This document shows, piece after piece, positions 17,756 through 25,106 of a stretch of 64,000 nucleotides of DNA. Below the pieces are notes generated by a model that was not told where the DNA came from, made no database searches, and was given only the letters and a program-made list of their open reading frames with translations. The stretch comes from UBA4416 sp040386075. GTDB lineage: Bacteria > Bacteroidota > Bacteroidia > B-17B0 > Aurantibacillaceae. Both the position numbers and the translations under genes were made by a program. The stretch lies in NCBI GenBank assembly GCA_040386075.1, contig JAZKGE010000025.1:1-64000 (forward strand), in the 5' to 3' direction. The stretch's first letter is position 1. Each line of letters starts with the position of its first letter.

Positions 17756-18205
17756 TTGAGATTAGAAGACGAAATACAACAAAAAAAATTCAAAAGCATC
17801 CAACAAAAACTCATGCTTAATCTTGTATATACCACAAACTGGGTTACGGCAAAGCAGCACGATTTTTTTAAAGACTGCGATATAACCACCCAGCAATATA
17901 ACGTATTACGTATTTTAAGGGGACAATATCCTAATCCCTGCAGTATAAAACTGATCAAAGAACGCATGTTGGATAGAATGAGCGATGCCTCGCGCATCGT
18001 TGACAAGCTAAATACAAAAAAATTGTTACTTAGAAAAGAATGCCCAAACGACAGAAGAAGTGTTGATGTAGTTATTACCGACAAAGGCCTTGAATTACTG
18101 CATTCGTTGGATCATGTGGATGATATATCCAAACAAACGCTTAAGTCGTTAACAGATGAAGAGATCAACACCCTGAATGATCTTTTAGATAAATTAAGGG
18201 ATTAA
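17756..18205 (+). CDS. MarR family transcriptional regulator
   Basis: 149 aa from a TTG at 17756. The protein then begins M-R-L-E-D-E-I-Q-Q-K-K-F, as in relatives of this subfamily. An earlier TTG at 17726 falls inside a terminator stem. The winged helix (CDITTQQYNVLRILRG, LDRMSDASRIVDKL, NDRRSVDVVITDKG) is complete. It is a dimeric repressor and probably controls the YceI gene through the repeats at 17029-17053. Limited readthrough of the terminator would couple the two genes. Confidence 0.88.
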   Translation: MRLEDEIQQKKFKSIQQKLMLNLVYTTNWVTAKQHDFFKDCDITTQQYNVLRILRGQYPNPCSIKLIKERMLDRMSDASRIVDKLNTKKLLLRKECPNDRRSVDVVITDKGLELLHSLDHVDDISKQTLKSLTDEEINTLNDLLDKLRD

Positions 18206-18271
18206 TTATTCGATACCCTTTTATCTTCTGATTTAATATTCTAATTTTGTTGATATACGTAATATTGTATC

Positions 18272-18859
18272 ATGTTAGGACTTAAATTAGAAACAGACCC
18301 ACGTTGGGTCAATATCGTAGAAAAAAACATTGAAGAGATCTTAACAGATCATGCCTATTGTGAGCAAAAAGCCGCTACCAATGCTATTTCCATTATGATC
18401 AGCTATCCATACCATACCGATTTGGTAGAGGAAATGGTGAAATTAGCAAAAGAGGAATTATCACATTTTGAAATGGTTCACCAAAAGATACAGGATAGAG
18501 GTTTAAAATTAGGCTTTGAGCGAAAAGATGAATATGTAGGTGAGTTGTATAAGTTCATGCGTAAAGGCGACCATAGAAAAGAGATCGTATTAATAGATCG
18601 CTTATTGTTTGGGGCTATGATAGAAGCCAGAAGTTGCGAGCGCTTTAAATTATTGTCAGAACAGATCAATGATGAAGATCTGAGGGTATTTTACCGGGAA
18701 TTGATGATCAGTGAAGCCACCCATTATACTTTATTTATTGGATTTGCCCGAAAATATGGTGGACATGTCGAAGATATTGATAAAAGATGGGGACAATGGC
18801 TGCAATTTGAGGCCGAATTAGTAAAAAATTATTCCAAAAAAGAAACCATTCACGGATAG
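18272..18859 (+). CDS. miaE: tRNA-(ms2io6A)-hydroxylase
   Basis: 195 aa. It is a diiron ferritin-like hydroxylase; the iron ligands sit in E..H pairs such as DHAYCEQKAA, EELSHFEMVH, EARSCERFKLL and SEATHY. It hydroxylates the isopentenyl side chain of the modified adenosine at position 37 of tRNAs reading U-starting codons. The length and the start MLGLKLETDPRW match the family. It stands alone, 66 bp after the MarR gene. Confidence 0.93.
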   Translation: MLGLKLETDPRWVNIVEKNIEEILTDHAYCEQKAATNAISIMISYPYHTDLVEEMVKLAKEELSHFEMVHQKIQDRGLKLGFERKDEYVGELYKFMRKGDHRKEIVLIDRLLFGAMIEARSCERFKLLSEQINDEDLRVFYRELMISEATHYTLFIGFARKYGGHVEDIDKRWGQWLQFEAELVKNYSKKETIHG

Positions 18860-18972
18860 CAAAAAAGCCCTATTTCTCTGTAACCCTATTGAAATCAAGG
18901 TGCAATTCTGGATTTTTTTAGCTTTAGCTATTTAGAATCATTATAAATATACAAAATACGTGTTACTGGGTA

Positions 18973-19002
18973 TTGTTATCTGAAAAAAACATTATAAATT
19001 TG
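18973..19002 (+). promoter_or_regulatory. Promoter of the first small lipoprotein gene
   Basis: TTG at 18973-18975, a 19-base spacer and TAAATTTG at 18995-19002: a textbook Bacteroidota promoter, 24 bp before the ATG. Confidence 0.8.
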
Positions 19003-19025
19003 CGTAAACTTTAAAAAAACCAAAA

Positions 19026-19304
19026 ATGAAAAAAATTACATTATTAGCAGCTGTTATCGTTGCTACTTCTTTTGCTTCNNNNNNNNNNAACTGTACAAAC
19101 ACAAGTGTAATCTTTTTTGCTTCTTGCAAAAAAGATTACACTTGTGTTTGTACAGTTCCTTCAAACAGTTCTTCTGCTTACGCTGGTATGTCTTACACTT
19201 ACGATTTAGGTAAAATCAAAAAGAAAGATGCAAAAAATTCTTGCGAAGCTGCAGGTTCTCAATGGATCACTTTAGGTGGTACTTGCGAAGAAAAAGTAAA
19301 ATAA
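19026..19304 (+). CDS. Small Cys-rich lipoprotein (CKKD family), disrupted by assembly gap
   Basis: As assembled, the frame passes through ten Ns and an inverted copy of its own sequence. Joining 19078 directly to 19124 keeps the frame. It gives a 77-aa protein with signal ATSFAS then CKKDYTCVC, matching its tandem paralogues. The lipobox cysteine would be lipidated, and the K-K-D after it resembles a surface-export signal. Later features are a KKKDAKNSC block and a final GTC. Function is unknown. It has its own promoter (18973-19002) and terminator (19321-19353). Confidence 0.8.
   Translation: MKKITLLAAVIVATSFAXXXXNCTNTSVIFFASCKKDYTCVCTVPSNSSSAYAGMSYTYDLGKIKKKDAKNSCEAAGSQWITLGGTCEEKVK
19079..19088. 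other. Assembly gap (10 N)
   Basis: Ten Ns sit inside a lipoprotein gene, directly followed by an inverted duplicate (19089-19120) of 19126-19157. This is probably a scaffolding artefact rather than biology. Confidence 0.9.
19089..19157. repeat. 32-bp perfect inverted repeat, likely assembly artefact
   Basis: Arms 19089-19120 and 19126-19157 are exact reverse complements around the 5-base loop TTCTT, next to an N run. The right arm is the true coding sequence (CKKDYTCVCTV); the left arm interrupts the signal peptide. Confidence 0.85.
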
Positions 19305-19320
19305 TTTTACTAAGCATTCA

Positions 19321-19353
19321 AAAAAAGCTGTTATCCCAGATAACAGCTTTTTT
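19321..19353 (+). terminator. Rho-independent terminator
   Basis: A 14-bp perfect stem with loop CCCAG and a long T run. It separates the first small lipoprotein gene from the next three. Confidence 0.92.
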
Positions 19354-19399
19354 TTTTAAAATACCCTCTATTGGGTATTATGAGTTAAAAAATAATATA

Positions 19400-19407
19400 T
19401 AGTTTTG
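19400..19407 (+). promoter_or_regulatory. -7 box of second lipoprotein gene
   Basis: TAGTTTTG fits TAnnTTTG, 23 bp before the ATG at 19431. The nearest TTG upstream (19371) is too far away to be a standard -33 element. Confidence 0.5.
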
Positions 19408-19430
19408 CTAATAAATTTAAAAATATAAAA

Positions 19431-19745
19431 ATGAAAAAAATCACATTATTTACTTTTGCAATCGTAGCTTTAAGCTTGGCATCTTGTAAAAAAGACAGAA
19501 CATGTAGTTGCACTTATACTCAATCTTGGACAACAGTTAATTCGGGTTCTAATACAGATATAACCGATAGTGATTCTGGCACAAGTTCTGGTGCAGGCAC
19601 TTTTGTTATCACAAAAGCAAAAAAATCAATCGCAAGACCTAACTGTTTATCTACAAAAACTACAGATACAGATGTAGATTATTTAGGTACTAACAGCGAA
19701 ATTACTACTACTACAACCACAGAAAATGACTGTAAATTAAACTAA
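19431..19745 (+). CDS. Small Cys-rich lipoprotein (CKKD family)
   Basis: 104 aa, the longest copy. The lipoprotein signal (ALSLAS-C) is followed by KKDRTCSCTY, a long Ser/Thr/Gly/Asp-rich linker, the KAKKSIARPNC block and a final NDCKLN. The cysteine pattern is the lipid Cys, C-x-C, one Cys after the lysine block, and one near the end. It is the first gene of a three-gene unit with 25-26 bp gaps. Function is unknown; surface anchoring is inferred from the lysine/aspartate after the cysteine. Confidence 0.82.
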   Translation: MKKITLFTFAIVALSLASCKKDRTCSCTYTQSWTTVNSGSNTDITDSDSGTSSGAGTFVITKAKKSIARPNCLSTKTTDTDVDYLGTNSEITTTTTTENDCKLN

Positions 19746-19770
19746 TTAATAATCTTAAATATATAACATA

Positions 19771-20001
19771 ATGAAAAAATTAAGCATATTGTCAGTAGCA
19801 TTTTTAGCATTAAGCCTGGCTTCTTGTAAAAAAGATCATACCTGTACATGTACAAATACTTCAACGCAAGCAGGTTCAACTACTACTACTTCTGAAATAG
19901 TATATGTAAAAGCAAAAAAAGCAGATGCAAAACGTGCCTGTGTTAAAACTACCGACACAAACGGTTCTGTAACATACACACAAGACTGTAAATTAAGCTA
20001 A
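19771..20001 (+). CDS. Small Cys-rich lipoprotein (CKKD family)
   Basis: 76 aa. The signal ALSLAS-C is followed by KKDHTCTC, a Thr/Ser linker, VKAKKADAKRAC and a final QDCKLS. It is a tandem paralogue of its neighbours and the second gene of the unit. Signal-peptide DNA is nearly identical to the following copy, which points to recent duplication. Confidence 0.82.
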   Translation: MKKLSILSVAFLALSLASCKKDHTCTCTNTSTQAGSTTTTSEIVYVKAKKADAKRACVKTTDTNGSVTYTQDCKLS

Positions 20002-20027
20002 TCATTAACATTAAAAAATTAAATAAA

Positions 20028-20225
20028 ATGAAAAAATTAAGCATATTATCAATTGCATGTTTAGCAATTAGCTTTGCATCATGTAAAAAAGATTACACGT
20101 GTACTTGTTCAACCTCAGGACAAAGTGTTCACAAGATCATTGGCGTTTCTAAAAAAACAGCTAAAGCAAATTGTGTATCTAGATCATACAATGGAATTGC
20201 GCAAACTTGTGCTTTATCCAAATAA
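20028..20225 (+). CDS. Small Cys-rich lipoprotein (CKKD family)
   Basis: 65 aa, the shortest copy. The signal AISFAS-C is followed by KKDYTCTC, a short linker, GVSKKTAKANC and a final QTCALSK. It shows that the conserved parts are the lipidated N-terminus, the C-x-C pair, the lysine-rich block before a Cys, and the last Cys. It is the last gene of the unit and has a strong terminator. Confidence 0.82.
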   Translation: MKKLSILSIACLAISFASCKKDYTCTCSTSGQSVHKIIGVSKKTAKANCVSRSYNGIAQTCALSK

Positions 20226-20245
20226 TCTGTATCAATTACAAAATC

Positions 20246-20276
20246 AAAAGCTTTCGCACATGGTGCGAAAGCTTTT
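20246..20276 (+). terminator. Rho-independent terminator
   Basis: A 14-bp stem (AAAAGCTTTCGCAC and its complement) with a 3-base loop and T run ends the small lipoprotein unit. Confidence 0.92.
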
Positions 20277-20387
20277 TTTATGTCCATGAATATATTTAAA
20301 CACCGCTTTTTTTAACTATAATTTGCTAATATTCTTTTAGCCCGTAACTATACAAACTAAATAAAAGATTACTTTTATAGCGTTATT

Positions 20388-21329
20388 ATGAAACCGATCC
20401 TCATCAAATCTGCCTTTTTTATCATCAGCTCCATTATGGGCTTAGTGTTCATTTACAGTGGCTTTGTGAAATTGCTGCCGGCTATTGAACCTTTTGAATT
20501 TACCTTTGTAGACCTTGGTTTAGGCGGATGGCGTCTGGCGCCTTTCATTGCCCGTTTTATGATTGGGCTTGAATTTTTAATTGGCTTTTTACTGATTACC
20601 GGTCTTTATATGCGTTTCACCATTAAATTAACGGTTGGTTCTTTAATTGTTTTCTGCATTTATTTATTATTCATAATTATTAAATCGGGTAATAATGGTA
20701 ACTGCGGTTGCTTTGGAACTGCCATCACCATGACGCCCCTGGAGGCCCTGATCAAAAATGTGGTGATGCTGGCTGTTTGCTTTCTCCTTTATAAGTACTA
20801 CGATGGTTTTAATTTTGGCAAAATAGGCAAATGGTTATTTGGTGCTTTGTTTATTACCGCGTTTGCAATGCCCCATATTTTAAATTATGTTGACTTTAAT
20901 TATTCAGAAGCTTATTTAAGCAAAAAAGAAGATCAGTTTACACTGGAATTGGATAGCGTTTACAAATTTGCGAAAATTCATACACCACCAAAAACACTAA
21001 GCAAAGGCAAACACATCATTTCTTTTATGAGTCTTACTTGCCCACACTGCCGGATAGCTGCAAAAAAGCTGAGATTGATCAAAGAAAAGAACCCTAACAT
21101 TTCTATGTACCTGGTTTTAAATGGTGATTATAATAAGATACAACCCTTTTTTACTGAAACAAAGGCTACGAATATCGACTACTGCATTTTAAACGGAAGA
21201 TCATTCGTTTACCTTGGAGGACTCGAATTACCTGCTATCTATATGGTAAATAACTCAATTGTAGAACATTGGGTCAATTACATGGAACTTGACCAGGCAG
21301 AAATTGAAAATTGGCTTGACGAGAAATAA
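20388..21329 (+). CDS. MauE/DoxX-like membrane protein with thioredoxin-like domain
   Basis: 313 aa. Four membrane helices (about 8-145) of the DoxX/MauE type carry a CGCFG motif (C106, C108). A fifth helix (about 148-165) and a thioredoxin-like domain with CPHC (C218, C221) follow. By analogy with MauE and VKOR-type proteins, the membrane half may pass electrons to the soluble half for disulfide chemistry in the periplasm. Partner proteins are unknown. The Cys-rich lipoproteins just upstream are plausible but unproven clients. Confidence 0.8.
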   Translation: MKPILIKSAFFIISSIMGLVFIYSGFVKLLPAIEPFEFTFVDLGLGGWRLAPFIARFMIGLEFLIGFLLITGLYMRFTIKLTVGSLIVFCIYLLFIIIKSGNNGNCGCFGTAITMTPLEALIKNVVMLAVCFLLYKYYDGFNFGKIGKWLFGALFITAFAMPHILNYVDFNYSEAYLSKKEDQFTLELDSVYKFAKIHTPPKTLSKGKHIISFMSLTCPHCRIAAKKLRLIKEKNPNISMYLVLNGDYNKIQPFFTETKATNIDYCILNGRSFVYLGGLELPAIYMVNNSIVEHWVNYMELDQAEIENWLDEK

Positions 21330-21547
21330 TTAAAAGACGCTTACTATATTCTTTTTTTACTTTTTTTCTTAATGAAAAACGTAACGCATGACCCCGAAAA
21401 AATTGGCTGCCCACATGCTGGCTCAAAGCTTATTACACTTTGCCTTACACCTTTCATTCACTTTCCCCGCGCTATAACAATGATCTTTTCTTAAAATGAG
21501 GTCTATTTTTCAATAAGTTTTCCTGAGAAAATTTCATCTATGAAATC
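21330..21547. other. Intergenic region between convergent genes
   Basis: About 218 bp, T-rich at the left. I see no gene, convincing hairpin terminator or repeat. Confidence 0.35.
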
Positions 21548-22246
21548 TTACTTAAAGATCTCTTTTAACTCGGTCAGGTTATTTATTCTTGAAAAATTCT
21601 TATGCTCATTTTCAGTTTTACTTCCTGAAAAATAAATGGCCTTCCATTCGGCATTTAAAGCACCGAGGATATCCGTATCGTAATTATCACCTATCATTAC
21701 GCAACTTCCCGAATCGGCTGCCGTAAGATGCTGTGCAAGGTCAAAGATCTGGCGATCTGGTTTATTAAAACCATGCTCTTCAGAAATAATGATCTGATCG
21801 AAATAAGATTTCAAATTACTCTGATCTAATTTGATATGCTGCACTTCCTTAAAACCATTGGTAATGATATGCAACTTATAATTTTCCTTAAGATGCGATA
21901 AAACCTCAACAGCCCCTTCTACCAAATGTGTTTTATAGGGTGATATTTTCAAATAATCATCAGCCCATTGATGAGCTAAAGCAAGATTATCATATTTAAA
22001 ATGCAAAAAGGTCTTATAAAAACGCTGGTAACGCAATTCTTCCTTAGTTGTTTGTTTAATACTATACAGATCCCATAACTCGTGATTTATAACCTCGTAA
22101 ATGGCTGTAAACGTGTCAAAATCAGTATGACAATGATCATGAATACTATGTTCGTTGAATAGATGCAATAAAGCTTCTCTTGAGTTTTTTTCAAAATCCC
22201 AAAGCGTATTGTCAAGGTCAAAAAAGATGTGTTTTACGTTGTGCAT
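21548..22246 (-). CDS. HAD hydrolase, YjjG-type nucleotidase
   Basis: 232 aa. HAD motif I is FFDLDNTLWD (nucleophile and acid aspartates), motif II is ITNGF, motif III is the lysine in HGFNKPDR, and motif IV is GDNYDTDI. The cap arrangement and length match YjjG-type noncanonical pyrimidine nucleotidases, which remove phosphate from damaged or unusual nucleoside monophosphates. The start codon lies 2 bp after the stop of the GSCFA gene, so translation is probably coupled. Confidence 0.87.
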   Translation of the reverse strand: MHNVKHIFFDLDNTLWDFEKNSREALLHLFNEHSIHDHCHTDFDTFTAIYEVINHELWDLYSIKQTTKEELRYQRFYKTFLHFKYDNLALAHQWADDYLKISPYKTHLVEGAVEVLSHLKENYKLHIITNGFKEVQHIKLDQSNLKSYFDQIIISEEHGFNKPDRQIFDLAQHLTAADSGSCVMIGDNYDTDILGALNAEWKAIYFSGSKTENEHKNFSRINNLTELKEIFK

Positions 22247-22248
22247 AG

Positions 22249-23223
22249 TTAATTTGAAAAATAGTTTAATTCGTTACTAAGGTTTAAAAATGCAGATTCT
22301 TCTTGCAATTCCAAACATTTTCGTCGATATTTTTGCTTAAAAGCTAAGGCCGACTCGCTTTTCTCATTAAACAAGCGATGATGGAAAGCCTGTTTGATCT
22401 CAACCAGCTTAATATTCAATGCCACGGTTGTTTCATCGAAATAGGTTTCGCCAAACTTTTGCCATACATAATCAATTGCCTGCGCATTGGGATGTGCCAT
22501 ATCTGCTTCATAAAAGCGATGATCACGCAGGTCATCGTTTACCAATTCATAAGCCGGAAAGTAAAAGCAATTGGCATTTAGTTTTACCAATTGATGAACT
22601 GCCTGAATCAAAATGGCTTTGCTTAAACTATTCTCCACTACCCCGTCCTTTAAATGCTTTACCGGAGAAACTGTAAATAACAACTTCAACCCGGAATTGA
22701 ATTGGCTGAGCTGATCGATCAGGTTCTGGTAATCCCTAACAACATCTTGCGTATCCAACAGTGTTTTTTCAAAAAGAGCTTGAGGCAATTTATGGCAATT
22801 AGCCACTATTTTGTTTCGGGCTTTATCATTATAAGCATAAGCCGACCCAAAGGTGATCGTTAAATAGTTGGCACTTTTTAGTTTTTGATACCATTGATCT
22901 ATCATTGAATTAAGCCCGGTAATTAACTCCTGCTCACTACTTCCGGAAATTGCACTGTGAGCATCCATACAAAACCATTGCCCGTCTTTTTCAAAAACCT
23001 CAGCTTCTGTAAAATAAGTGTTGTTAATGATCCTGTTTAAAGCTGTTTCAATACTTTTTGGGTTAAATACAATACCAAAAGGATTGGAATGAATGCTAAA
23101 TTTCAGATCATTTAAACGGTTACCAATATGCTCACTAAAGCATGAGCCTATCATTAACAACTCACTTTGATGCGTTATTTTATGCGAACTCGTATTTGGC
23201 TGGAATCCTAAATGAAATTTCAT
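22249..23223 (-). CDS. GSCFA domain protein
   Basis: 324 aa. The family-naming motif appears as IGSCFSEHIG near residue 27, followed by NPFGIVFNP. The fold is SGNH-hydrolase-like, and the conserved GSCF serine is the likely nucleophile. The substrate is not established. No signal peptide is seen. It is co-transcribed with the nucleotidase downstream. Confidence 0.88.
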   Translation of the reverse strand: MKFHLGFQPNTSSHKITHQSELLMIGSCFSEHIGNRLNDLKFSIHSNPFGIVFNPKSIETALNRIINNTYFTEAEVFEKDGQWFCMDAHSAISGSSEQELITGLNSMIDQWYQKLKSANYLTITFGSAYAYNDKARNKIVANCHKLPQALFEKTLLDTQDVVRDYQNLIDQLSQFNSGLKLLFTVSPVKHLKDGVVENSLSKAILIQAVHQLVKLNANCFYFPAYELVNDDLRDHRFYEADMAHPNAQAIDYVWQKFGETYFDETTVALNIKLVEIKQAFHHRLFNEKSESALAFKQKYRRKCLELQEESAFLNLSNELNYFSN

Positions 23224-23239
23224 TTATTAAATATAAAAC

Positions 23240-23271
23240 AAAAAAGGATTCACCTCAGCGAATCCTTTTTT
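23240..23271 (-). terminator. Terminator of ndk
   Basis: A 12-bp perfect stem (AAAAAAGGATTC/GAATCCTTTTTT) with an 8-base loop, between ndk and the GSCFA gene. Confidence 0.9.
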
Positions 23272-23292
23272 GAGAATTATGTATTTCAAAAA

Positions 23293-23712
23293 CTAGAAAC
23301 GTTCAATTTGAGAAAAGAAAAAGTTAGCTTCGATGTTTGCGTTCTCATCGCTATCTGAACCGTGAACGGCGTTAGCAGCAATTGATTTAGCAAATAATTG
23401 GCGGATAGTTCCCGGATCTGCTTTAGTTGGATCGGTTGCGCCAATTAAAGTTCTGTATTCTGCCACAGCATTATCTTTAGATAATACAGCTGCAACTATT
23501 GGTCCGCTGCTCATGTAGCTTACTAATTCGCCATAAAAAGGGCGCTCTTTGTGAACTTCATAAAACTTACCTGCTGTTTCAGCACTTAATTTCATGTATT
23601 TCATAGCTACGATCGTAAAACCTGATTGGTTGATCTTTGCTAAAATTGGTCCGATGTTATTAGCTTCTACTGCATCGGGTTTGATCATTGTAAATGTGAT
23701 ATTTCCTGCCAT
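23293..23712 (-). CDS. ndk: Nucleoside diphosphate kinase
   Basis: 139 aa from the ATG at 23712, which matches the family N-terminus (M-A-G-N-I-T-F-T-M-I-K-P-D-A). An upstream extension is possible but unlikely. The catalytic histidine is H117 in NAVHGSDS; K11 and the RxLIGATDPTKADPGTIR segment bind nucleotide. It interconverts nucleoside di- and triphosphates in the cytoplasm. Confidence 0.97.
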   Translation of the reverse strand: MAGNITFTMIKPDAVEANNIGPILAKINQSGFTIVAMKYMKLSAETAGKFYEVHKERPFYGELVSYMSSGPIVAAVLSKDNAVAEYRTLIGATDPTKADPGTIRQLFAKSIAANAVHGSDSDENANIEANFFFSQIERF

Positions 23713-23780
23713 TATTGTTTTTTTAGGCTGCAAAGATACAAATATTGTGTTTATATCAAATAGTAGGGACATTATTAGTT

Positions 23781-23943
23781 TTTTAACCACATAGACACAT
23801 AGTTAATTGCAATAAAAAAGCCGCATTGGCTTAGTTGTGGTTAGAAAGCTTCGCTTTACATAGTTTACTATGGGTAAAAAACATGTTTTTCTAAAGCTTA
23901 TTCTAAATACAGTATTATTACTATGTATCTATGTGGTTTAAAA
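23781..23943. mobile_element. MITE-like element with 22-bp inverted ends
   Basis: 23781-23802 and 23921-23943 are inverted copies with one mismatch and one extra base. Left end: TTTTAACCACATAGACACAT; right end: its near complement. The 163-bp element has no coding capacity but contains further short inverted repeats. It fills the gap between ndk and the phosphodiesterase gene. Confidence 0.55.
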
Positions 23944-23981
23944 CTATCAATATATATTACACTATTGGGTTTAAAATAATC

Positions 23982-23989
23982 TAAATTTG
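23982..23989 (+). promoter_or_regulatory. -7 box of the DHH phosphodiesterase gene
   Basis: TAAATTTG, 10 bp before the ATG at 24000, so the leader must be very short. No properly spaced TTG is seen. Confidence 0.5.
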
Positions 23990-23999
23990 TAGCTATCAA

Positions 24000-25028
24000 A
24001 TGACAACCATGCAAAAAGACACTTTCCCGAAATTCAAGTCCTTATTAAAAAAATCAAACAATATTGTTATTGTTACTCATTATAATCCGGATGGCGATGC
24101 CATGGGATCATCTTTAGCACTCTATAACTACCTCATCAAAACAGGAAAAAATGTTACAGTAATTACACCCAACGATTATCCTGAATTTTTGCGCTGGTTA
24201 CCGGGAAATAAAAAAGTGGTTGAATTTCATAACAATCAAAAGAAAGCGGCTACCCTTATTTCAAAAAGCGACCTTATCTTTACTTTGGACTTTAATAACT
24301 ATTCACGCCTTGAAGGCCTGGGTGAATTACTAAAGAATTCTACTGCTGCAAAAATACTCATCGATCATCACCAGCAACCGGATACTTACGCAACGTTAAT
24401 GTTTCACGACGTAAAAGCATGCTCTACCTGCGAACTGGTTCACGAATTCATTGTTGGTTTAGGTGGAAAAAAACTCATTGATAAAGATATTGCATCTTGT
24501 TTATACACAGGCATTATGACTGATACAGGCTCTTTCAGGTTTGACAGCGTTACGCCAACTACTCATCGCATTTTAGCCGATCTGTTAGCTACCGGTATTA
24601 CACCAAGTGATATCCATTCGGCTATTTATGATACCTACAGCGAAAGCCGGATGAAATTATTAGGTTATTGCCTCACCGAAAAAATGGTAGTTTTTCCGGA
24701 ACTGCAAACGGCCTATATGGCTTTATCAGAAAAAGAATTGCAGCGTTTCAATAATCAAAAAGGAGATACCGAAGGCATTGTAAATTATCCTTTCTCTATT
24801 AAAGGCATTACATTTTGCGCATTCTTTACCGAAGGCGAAGGGAAAATTAAAATATCATTCCGCAGTAAAGGTAAATTTGATGTGAACCAGTTTGCCCGCA
24901 AACACTTTAATGGTGGCGGACATATCAATGCAGCCGGTGGGCGCGGAAATGTATACGACCTTCAGAAAACGGTTCAGGAGTTTTTAGACCTGCTACCGGT
25001 TTATAAGAAAGAAATCTTAAAGAAATAA
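24000..25028 (+). CDS. DHH/DHHA1 phosphoesterase, NrnA-like
   Basis: 342 aa. The DHH domain carries NPDGDAMGSS, the central LIDHHQQP and TGIMTDTGSFRF; the DHHA1 domain carries GGGHINAAGG. The length and layout match bifunctional oligoribonuclease/pAp phosphatases (NrnA), which finish RNA decay and recycle sulfur-metabolism pAp. Cyclic-di-AMP-related activity is also known in the superfamily. A second ATG at 24009 is an alternative start. Confidence 0.88.
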   Translation: MTTMQKDTFPKFKSLLKKSNNIVIVTHYNPDGDAMGSSLALYNYLIKTGKNVTVITPNDYPEFLRWLPGNKKVVEFHNNQKKAATLISKSDLIFTLDFNNYSRLEGLGELLKNSTAAKILIDHHQQPDTYATLMFHDVKACSTCELVHEFIVGLGGKKLIDKDIASCLYTGIMTDTGSFRFDSVTPTTHRILADLLATGITPSDIHSAIYDTYSESRMKLLGYCLTEKMVVFPELQTAYMALSEKELQRFNNQKGDTEGIVNYPFSIKGITFCAFFTEGEGKIKISFRSKGKFDVNQFARKHFNGGGHINAAGGRGNVYDLQKTVQEFLDLLPVYKKEILKK

Positions 25029-25041
25029 TCTTATAAAAAAG

Positions 25042-25074
25042 AACCCTGTCAGTGTTTAGAACTCTGACAGGGTT
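25042..25074. terminator. Bidirectional terminator-like hairpin
   Basis: An 11-bp perfect stem (AACCCTGTCAG/CTGACAGGGTT) with an 11-base loop, between convergent genes. T runs are weak, so it may instead be a dispersed repeat. Confidence 0.6.
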
Positions 25075-25106
25075 ACAATAGAATCAAGTTCAGAATAAAG
25101 ACTATT

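Noticed and set aside
23713..23790. 26-residue N-terminal extension of ndk
   Set aside because: The family starts at the internal M-A-G-N-I-T; the extension has no conserved features.
23781..23943. CRISPR-like repeat unit
   Set aside because: There are only two copies of the end sequence, inverted rather than direct, with no spacer array.
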